Assembly: GCA_963921195.1 (NCBI GenBank) | Contig: OY992537.1 | Coordinates: forward strand, 16,703,125 to 16,767,124 | From: Pegoplata infirma | Lineage: Eukaryota; Arthropoda; Insecta; Diptera; Anthomyiidae | DNA: 64,000 bases | Direction: 5' to 3' | Shown: in pieces, positions 57,394-64,000 of the stretch | Layout: the number at the start of each line of letters is the position of its first letter | Position numbering within the stretch: position 1 is the first letter of the stretch | Program-made: the position numbers and the translations under genes | Notes under the pieces: model-generated | Seen by the model: only the letters and a program-made list of their open reading frames with translations | What the model was told of the DNA's origin: nothing | Databases searched by the model: none

Positions 57394-58538
57394 AACAAGT
57401 AGAAAAATTTAATTCGACTTGGTCGAATCTATGAATACCCTCCACAATGTTATCTGATAGTAATCTTCTAAAAAAAATTTTAAAAAATTGCATTACAAAT
57501 TTTTTATTAGAAATATGTACGTATATTATTTTGAGTCAAACTTTCTTTTAATCAATCAAATTTTTTGAGTGTACAATTTTTTTGACTGTCAACATTTTTT
57601 TGAGTCTGCCATTTCATTCAAAAAAATAATAATGTGTAAATTTTTTTTTTGAGTGTAAATTTTTTTTTGAGTGTAAATTTTTTTTAGTGTACAAATTCTT
57701 TGAGTAACAAATTACTTTGTAAAATATTTTTGATGTTTTATACCTACATATATGTAATACAAAAAAAAACTATTTCACATATTTTCCTCTTTTTATATTA
57801 CCATCCTTTTCTTTAAAAACCAAAAACAAATTAACATTCAATCATACACATACTTTATTTGATTTTTTCCCGTTACATACAGTTACACTAACAATAACAA
57901 ATATTTATTTGTCTAACAACTAAACTACACCCCACGACAAGAAAACAAACAACAACAAGTTTTACAAAACTGGTATTTCAACATGCTTTTAAAACTTGTT
58001 TAACAAGTTTTCAACAGTTTAAGGTGAAACAAATCTGAAATTCAGTGCATTGCTTATAACTTTTGAACCACTGAACCGATTTTGCTGAAATTCAAACCCA
58101 AACAGCCTTGGGGAACATCAAATATATATGCTAAGCTTCAGTCCCCTCAGAATTGTCTTTCGAAAGTTATAGTGGTTTTAATCTTGTAAATTCGAAAAAT
58201 ACCCTTCCCGAAATTTACTATTTTGCTCATAACTTTTGAACCACTGGACCGATTTCGCTGGATTGCAATACCAACCTGACCCGGTAAATGAAGAACATAT
58301 ATGTCAAATTTCAGGAGCCTCCGTAAAGTCTTTCAAAAGTTAGCGTGTTTTCAACGGACAGACAGACAGACGGACGGACGGACGGACGGACGGACGGACA
58401 TCGCTAGATCGACTTAAAATCGATCAAGGATCATGAATATATATACTTTATGGGGTCCTAGACCAATATTTCGATGTGTTACAAACGGAATGACAAACTT
58501 ATATATACCCTCTATCACTAGAGTGGAGGGTATAAAAA
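57394..58538 (-). mobile_element. DINE-like element, family C
   Basis: Same organisation as 51573-52404, with a longer 3' part. The head on the minus strand is TATACCCTCCACTCTAGTGA. A microsatellite of GACA then GACG units (ACAGACAGACAGACGGACGG) runs from 58356 to 58400. TTTTGAACCACTGRACCG occurs twice (58062, 58237). The tail is AATTCGACTTGGTCGAAT with AACAAGTAG at the left edge. Confidence 0.7.
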
Positions 58539-60180
58539 ATGTATCAAGATTTAAAAAAAAATCAGTTTCCTTAACAAGTGATTTATTTCGTCCCGCACTT
58601 TAAAAGATATTAATCATTAAATTTTAATTAAAATTTAATGAGTTTTTATGTAAGACATAAATATTTCTTAATGTCTGATTTGGATCATGTTTTCACCTAC
58701 TCATTCTGTCTTGACGTTCATCAAAATGTAGGTCATCGGGGTAATTATCAACAAAACATATTTGTCTCAAGAGATTTTTTGTTAAAAAAAAAAAAAACAT
58801 AATAAAATTTAATAAACTCGCACTTGTTGTTCTGTAAAATGAAGGACCACACATATCAAAAATGATTGAGTAATTTCTGTTCCAAACAAAAACAAAAAAG
58901 ATCTTAAGGCATTAAATACATTAAAAAACCAAAAATGATCATTTAAACCGTAAATTGCAATACGTACTTAACTTGTACAATGTACGTGCTTATAATTTGC
59001 AATGGCCAACACTTTAGTGAAAAATTGAGAAAAATAAACATTCAATCGCACAAATTATACACAAATAGGCATAACAAAATACACTCACACACTGCCAATA
59101 TCGAAAAATCAAATTACAAAAAATCAAAAAAAGAATGTTGAATTTTACAAGCTGACAAATAGTTTAAAAATGCAATAAACAGCCACAAATTGTAAAATGT
59201 ACGCGCATTTTACTGCCACAAACAAAAAAACATCAACCAGACAGACATCACATCTCAGTGGTTCTATTACACTCACAACAGATGACGTTGTTAAAAAGTG
59301 CAATGATACTTTTTATTATGTGTATGACCAATAATAAATGATGACAATTTAGCGATTTTAGTAATAAAACTAACGGGGTTTGTTGTCGTGCATTTTGATT
59401 TTAATATGAATTGACCGTTTCAGCGCTGGTCCGATAGCCTGTCTTTGGTATTACATATAAGCGATATCGGTTGAGGGGTTCAAAAGTTATGAACGAAAAT
59501 TTTGGTATATTCAACATAACCTAAAAATACAAATTGATTTTTTTCGGTTGTTGGTGGACATTATGTAGTACCAAATGGCAAAAAAAGTTTTCGCCGAAAT
59601 TTTTTTTCAGTAAAAAAATTTTACTCGAAAATTTTTAAAATTTGTTTTTTTATGTAAAAATATTTTTTTTTGGGAATTTTTGTGCTCAAAATTTTCTGTC
59701 ACCAATTTTTTTTGTCATATAAAATTTTTGCAACAATATTTTTTAGGAAGTGTAGTGTATTAATATGGTAGGCCAGAATTTGACTCTATTTTGCTTTTTT
59801 TTTAGTATGTTAACATCACTGCCAGCTGTATCAGTCCGTCCATTTGTTTTAGTATTTCGAGTGTATGTTTTTCATGTATATTTCTTAGTTCCAGTTCATT
59901 ATCTTTGTTTGTATCTGTTTTTAAACACTTTTTGTAATTACGTACGCATCTGATTGTTTGTTGTAGCAAAAAATAAAAAATAAACACCGCAATTCCAAGA
60001 TACCAAGACAGCAATTAAATAAAAACTGCAGCGTTCAATATAAAATAAAAAAAAACAAACAAAAACTAATAAAAAATCAAAAGTACATATTGCCGAATAT
60101 TTTAATACCCTCCACGAAGGAAAAATAGTTTTTAAAGATTTTTTTTTTAATTGGAAGCCTTGTATTAACACCCCTCTTCA
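58539..60180. other. AT-rich DNA, mostly unclassified
   Basis: A segment at 59440-59500 (GCGATATCGGTTGAGGGG, TTCAAAAGTTATGAACG) resembles an old transposon piece. A TTTTAATACCCTCCACGAAGG motif at 60102-60122 looks like a degraded DINE head. Nothing else recognised. Confidence 0.4.
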
Positions 60181-60560
60181 ACACTTAAAAATTTTTGTCA
60201 TTAACTGTTTGTAGTTTATTAAAAAGGTTTTACGTTTTGTCGTTTTTAAAAGAAATAACATTTGTTCAATGTTCAGTTTTAATAAATGACTATTTCTGTT
60301 CTTTGTTTCAAAAATAACAACATAAAAAATAAAGACTTTCATTAGCATTAAATTTTTAAAGTCATTAATTTTTATTCTGTAAGTAAAAATAAGTGATTCT
60401 TCTTTAATTTTTAATGATTTGTGTTCGTTATTTTTTTTTTTTTAATTGATGTCATTTTTTAAAGAAAAATAATTAGTTTTTAGGTGATGGCATTTTTTAA
60501 GGAAAAATCATTAGTTTTTAGGTGATAGCATTTCATTCCTCTTTATTTAGAGCACGAAAA
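60181..60560 (+). mobile_element. Left-half copy of tRNA-bearing element E
   Basis: From ACACTTAAAAATTTTTGTCA it parallels 60622-60960 (TTAACTGTTTGTAGTTTATT, TTTTACGTTTTGTCG, AAAATAAGTGATTCTTC, AAATTTTTAAAGTCATTAA). It stops before the tRNA-like part, and the internal ATTAGTTTTTAGGTGAT unit is duplicated here. The two copies are about 60 bp apart in the same orientation. Confidence 0.65.
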
Positions 60561-60623
60561 TCCTAGCTGATCGTGTTTTCGAGTAACTGCTAAATAATTA
60601 CACTGTTCGGCAACAAAAACCTA

Positions 60624-61435
60624 CACTCAAAAAATTATGTCATTAACTGTTTGTAGTTTATTTAAATAGTTTTACGTTTTGTCGTTTTTAAAAGAAAACC
60701 CATTTGTTTAACGTTCAGTTTTTTCAAATGCCCATTTCTGTTCCTTATTTTAAAAATTACAACATAAAAAATAAAGATTAAATTTTTAAAGTCATTAATT
60801 TTTGTTTTGTAAGTAAAAATAAGTGAATTTTCTTTAATTTTTAATTATTTGTGTACGTTATTTTTTTTTTTTTTTTAATTGTTGGCATTTTTTAAATAGA
60901 AGTCATTAGTTTTTACGTACTTGTGTTGGTTATTTTTTTGTATAAAATAAATTAAAAAAAAATATTTATAGAAATATAAAAACATGTTTGTATCAAACGG
61001 CTTTGACATTACGGGTAGAGTGTCCTGCCAGAATGTAGTTGACTGCGGGATCGATTCCCCAAAATTTTATTAAAAATTTTTTAAAAAATAATTTAATAGA
61101 AAAAATTTAAAAAATATCCTACGAAATCATTAATTTTTAATGTTTTTACAGGTATTTTTTTTTTTTTTGAACTTGTTGGTGAAAGTAACACAAAAACCAT
61201 TCATTTTTAATGTTTTGTAGGTTATTTTTTCGAATTTGTTGGTAAAACAAAAATGAAAGTGACGTTATTTTTTAATGTTTAATCTTATTTATTTTAGAAA
61301 ATTTTAATAACAGTAAAAAATAAATGTTGATGTTTGTTAAAGCAAATTAAAAATTACTGGGATGGTTTTTAATTGTTTTATATCTTGTTTTAAATGTGTT
61401 TTTCATTTGTTTTTGCCTACAAAACATTTTGAGTG
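60624..61435 (+). mobile_element. tRNA-bearing TA-flanked element E
   Basis: An 812-bp element from CACTCAAAAAATTATGTCAT to AAAACATTTTGAGTG, flanked by TA (60622-60623, 61436-61437). GTTTGTAG near the left end pairs with CTACAAAAC near the right. The tRNA-like sequence lies near the centre. Its left terminus matches the right terminus of element A (ATTATGTCATTA), so the two belong to one family. It appears to be inserted in repeat R. No coding frame recognised. Confidence 0.75.
60998..61070 (+). tRNA. tRNA-like sequence E, anticodon region resembling tRNA-Gly(GCC)
   Basis: GGGTAGAGTGTCCTGCCAG resembles the D arm and anticodon loop of tRNA-Gly (GCC). Box B is GGGATCGATTCCC and closes a T stem of at least three G-C pairs. 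Box A is degenerate (TGACATTACGGG). The acceptor stem is absent. TTTT follows at about 61067. Pseudo-tRNA character is clear; the isotype is tentative. Confidence 0.65.
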
Positions 61436-61495
61436 TATATTTAAAATAGGTTTATTTTAACTCGAGTTCATTATTTTCTTTACTTGTTAAAACTA

Positions 61496-62205
61496 CCCAG
61501 CAGAAATTTTGCTGAACTGGCAGCAGCTTTTGGAAAGGAAACTCGAGTTATGGAGCGCATCCAAACTTGCTGAATTCATGCATGATTCTCTAAGGCGATG
61601 CCACACTTTAGAGCGCTAGTTGGATACACCAAAAAAGCGCTATTAGATGCTCTGAATTCACAACTCTTTAGAGCGCTGAAAAAATCGCTATAAAGATGTA
61701 GTGAATTCATGTGTCTTTTTGGAGCTGATTTAAGAAAATAAAGATGAAGCACATTTTACTATTTCTGAAATACAAATTACAAAATTTGAAAATCTTTAAT
61801 ACAATTGACTTATATTGAAAATCAGTTGACTATTTCTGAAATACAATTAAAATGGTTTTAACCAACTACTGAAAACGTATTTCCTTAGTTTATTTTGTAG
61901 TATTGTTAAAAATTAAACATTAGAGATATTCAGAGTTTTGTTGCCAGCCCTGACAATGTAGCAAAAGAGTACTTCTTTCAAAAAATATATGTAATTTGAA
62001 AGGTATTTTTGAAAAGTGTTCTTTTGCACTTTGAAATTTTATCAAAATATAATTTTATATTTTGAGTTTTATATAAAAAACCTTAACAAAAAATTTATAT
62101 TTTTCCCCTTACTTTTACTGCATCCTCAAGAGCGCTCTTTGGATGCGCTTCGGTATGCTATAAAAAGATGCTGTGTCGCCAAAATTTCGATGTATTTGTG
62201 CTGGG
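61496..62205 (+). mobile_element. CCCAGCA-type element, complete, TA duplication
   Basis: A 710-bp element from CCCAGCAGAAATTTTGCTG to TTTGTGCTGGG, with TA at 61494-61495 and 62206-62207. The uninterrupted repeat R at 49855-49868 gives the empty site (AAAACCATGATATTC). The left part carries TTTAGAGCGCT repeats (61609, 61668) and GGAGCGCATCC. The right part has CAAGAGCGCTCTTTGG and TGCTGTGTCGCCAAAATTTC. Relatives: 1-254, 47524-50237, 30633-31048. Confidence 0.8.
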
Positions 62206-62450
62206 TATGATATTCTCATAGAATAATTTTTAAGCAAAATTATTTTTCTGTTTTAAATTTATTTACGTTGATCATTTTTGCAAGACTTAGTCGACACGTG
62301 TTTCAGAAGTTGTCAGATTCCATTGTCAAGACTATTTAGCAAATATAAAAATCTTATACTACAAGTAGCAAAGGAATTTAAATGACAAATCGCTTATGTT
62401 GAAACAAAAATATTACGAGAAATATACGTTGATCGTCGTACAAATTTCTT
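62206..62450 (+). repeat. Repeat R, right part of the interrupted copy
   Basis: It continues the host sequence from ATGATATTCTCATAG through TAGTCGACACGTGTTTC and AGATTCCATTGTCAAGAC, as in 49861-50040. Confidence 0.65.
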
Positions 62451-62635
62451 TTCAGTTTCATATTCTTCAACTATCTCTTAAAATTTTCCACTATACTTAC
62501 TTATTTCTCCAAACTTACATAATTTTAAAGAAAACGTTTAAAATATTTTAAATTTTACTTACTGTTTTAATGAAAAGTGTTCCCCAATTTCTCATACCAG
62601 ATATTTTTTAACATTATTTTTTTAAAAATATATTA

Positions 62636-62915
62636 ACATATCGCTCATTTACTTGTATAGTGTCATAACGCAAAATGTTTGATTTTACAGAAAACCTGTT
62701 GAAAGTTTACAATTGAAACTTGGTTTTCATTGCAAAAGACCCGTACATAGAAAATGTCATAATGGCGTGTTCTCTACTCAAACGGTGAGTTTGGAAGATA
62801 TTAATACGAATTTTTGACACAATATAAAGCAGTATATAACAAATAATTCTGTATAGTTTACCCAAAAACGACATATTTTGAGTTATGACACTATACAAGT
62901 AAATGAGCGATATGT
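62636..62915. mobile_element. Small foldback, ACATATCGCTCATTTAC ends
   Basis: The left arm ACATATCGCTCATTTACTTG continues through TATAGTGTCATAAC. The right arm is the inverse and ends GAGCGATATGT. TA lies on both sides (62634-62635, 62916-62917), although an ATT duplication is also possible if the ends are taken as AACATATC. About 280 bp. A diverged fragment is at 6052-6110. Confidence 0.65.
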
Positions 62916-62917
62916 TA

Positions 62918-64000
62918 TTGTTTTAATAAGTAAGAAGAAACAAAAACAACCACAAAAAAAATTCAAAAGAATTTTAATAATTCCAAGTTTTACAAAAACA
63001 ATGAAAGAAATCCCTGTGATACTTAGTAATATTTAATTTTTATACTGTCGCTTTATATATTTTTTTAATACGCTTCGTTACAAACATTAGCATAAACTTA
63101 TGATACCCTCGAGCTATAAATGTGTTTGTAGGGTATAACATCATAACAATTTGCCATTTGTACGAATTCTCATAAGTTGCAAGTTGTTGGTTGCTGGCTG
63201 GCTTGGTTACAACAGATCTGTAGTGGGATGGAGGGATGGTATATATCGTGGTTATTGTAGATATAAACTCTTTAAACAAGCGGAGCCGCCACCGCTTTAA
63301 GCAATATATATGGAAGCTGTTTTTTGTTGTTTTTTTTTGGTTAAATAATGCAAACATTTTAACCAGTGTTAAATTCTATTCAGTTTAATATTTTCATTTA
63401 TATTGGGGGTTTTTTTTTTTTGAACATATGGAATTTATATGAATTTGATTTCAATTCGCAAAAGTACTGCAAAAAGTATAAAAAAATATAAAATAAATAA
63501 ACAGCAAAATAAGACAAGTCGTTTTATGGTTTTTCAAATAAAAAACATTCTTAATTTACACGCAACAAAATTGTATACATAAGAAATAATTTAAGAAAAA
63601 AAAAAATATCAAAAACTGGCATGTGAGCAATTAAGTCAACAATGTTCTATTAACCAAAAACATATTTAACAACAAAATTGTAAATTACAAAGAAAAACAT
63701 AAATGAAATAAATAAAATTACAAATCATGGTTATTTATGAAATAATACTTCATAGATATTGAATACAGAAAATTATTGTTGATGGAAATTGTTAAAAATT
63801 CTTTTTGTAGAAACTGTTAATAGACAGCAGTAAAGGAACACAAAACGACTACTTGTCTTAGCATTTCCTCTCAATGTAGTGGCTGTGGCGTATAAGGTGA
63901 TGACCAGCCTGTTTTGTTAGTTACACCGCTCAACACTCATTTTCCGGCTTGAATTATGATGATAAATTTTAATAGTCTTTGGTCTCCTGATTCCAAAACT
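62918..64000. other. AT-rich DNA with a degraded DINE head and a truncated repeat at the window end
   Basis: Bases 63075-63140 (TTACAAACATTAGCATAAAC, GATACCCTCGAG, GTAGGGTATAAC) look like a minus-strand family A head. The last 25 bases match the GGAATCAGGAGACC repeat near 54620. The remainder, including the GC-richer segment 63850-63950, shows no recognised gene. Confidence 0.45.

Overview
This window is AT-rich eukaryotic DNA with no protein-coding gene that I can support. The longest open frames are low-complexity or run across transposon boundaries. The setting looks like a higher fly. The evidence is several families of Helentron/DINE-1-like elements (TATACCC heads, GTCC/GTCY microsatellite cores, ACTTGTT tails), together with dense nests of small DNA transposons. 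The organism call is inference; a calyptrate fly is my best guess.

Almost everything legible is a non-autonomous mobile element, often nested three or four deep. Insertion events can be read from target-site duplications (TSDs) and from second copies of the host repeat that keep the site empty. Eight elements carry 8-bp TSDs that all fit the hAT pattern nTnnnnAn (548-1456, 7671-8234, 13565-14042, 14089-17882, 15553-16133, 41998-44399, 42830-43897, 44456-45566); most are long palindromes. A second group begins CCC(A/G/T)G and is flanked by 2-bp TSDs of varying sequence (509-2556, 12245-12932, 13040-18003, 16636-17001, 41825-45627, 61496-62205). I cannot place this group in a known superfamily. 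A third group is flanked by TA and starts CAC. One nest lies in a TTAA-flanked piggyBac-like element (12982-18433).

The most unusual observation is five tRNA-like sequences (about 35638, 39115, 48783, 49262, 60998), each with a perfect B box. At least four sit near the middle of an element bounded by inverted repeats. Three of those elements are TA-flanked with CACT(C)AAAAAA-type ends, and one has CCCAGTTGGCAA ends. They do not fold as functional tRNAs, so they look like tRNA-derived Pol III promoter modules carried by cut-and-paste-type elements.

From 26350 to 29118 there is a homogeneous 35-bp satellite of about 75 units. Each unit is built from two palindromes. Decayed relatives of the unit lie to its left, from about 19.5 to 26 kb, and those at 25.2-25.9 kb are in the opposite orientation.

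Layout: 0-12 kb, nested small transposons; 12.2-18.4 kb, the four-level nest; 18.4-19.5 kb, nothing recognised; 19.5-29.1 kb, decayed and fresh satellite plus a TA palindrome; 30-34 kb, a TA element filled with DINE copies; 35.5-39.6 kb, two tRNA-bearing elements associated with foldbacks; 41.8-45.6 kb, a hAT nest; 46-50 kb, DINE and CCCAGC elements with two tRNA-like units; 51-58.5 kb, DINE families; 60-62.9 kb, a tRNA-bearing element, a CCCAGCA element and a small foldback; then AT-rich DNA to the end.
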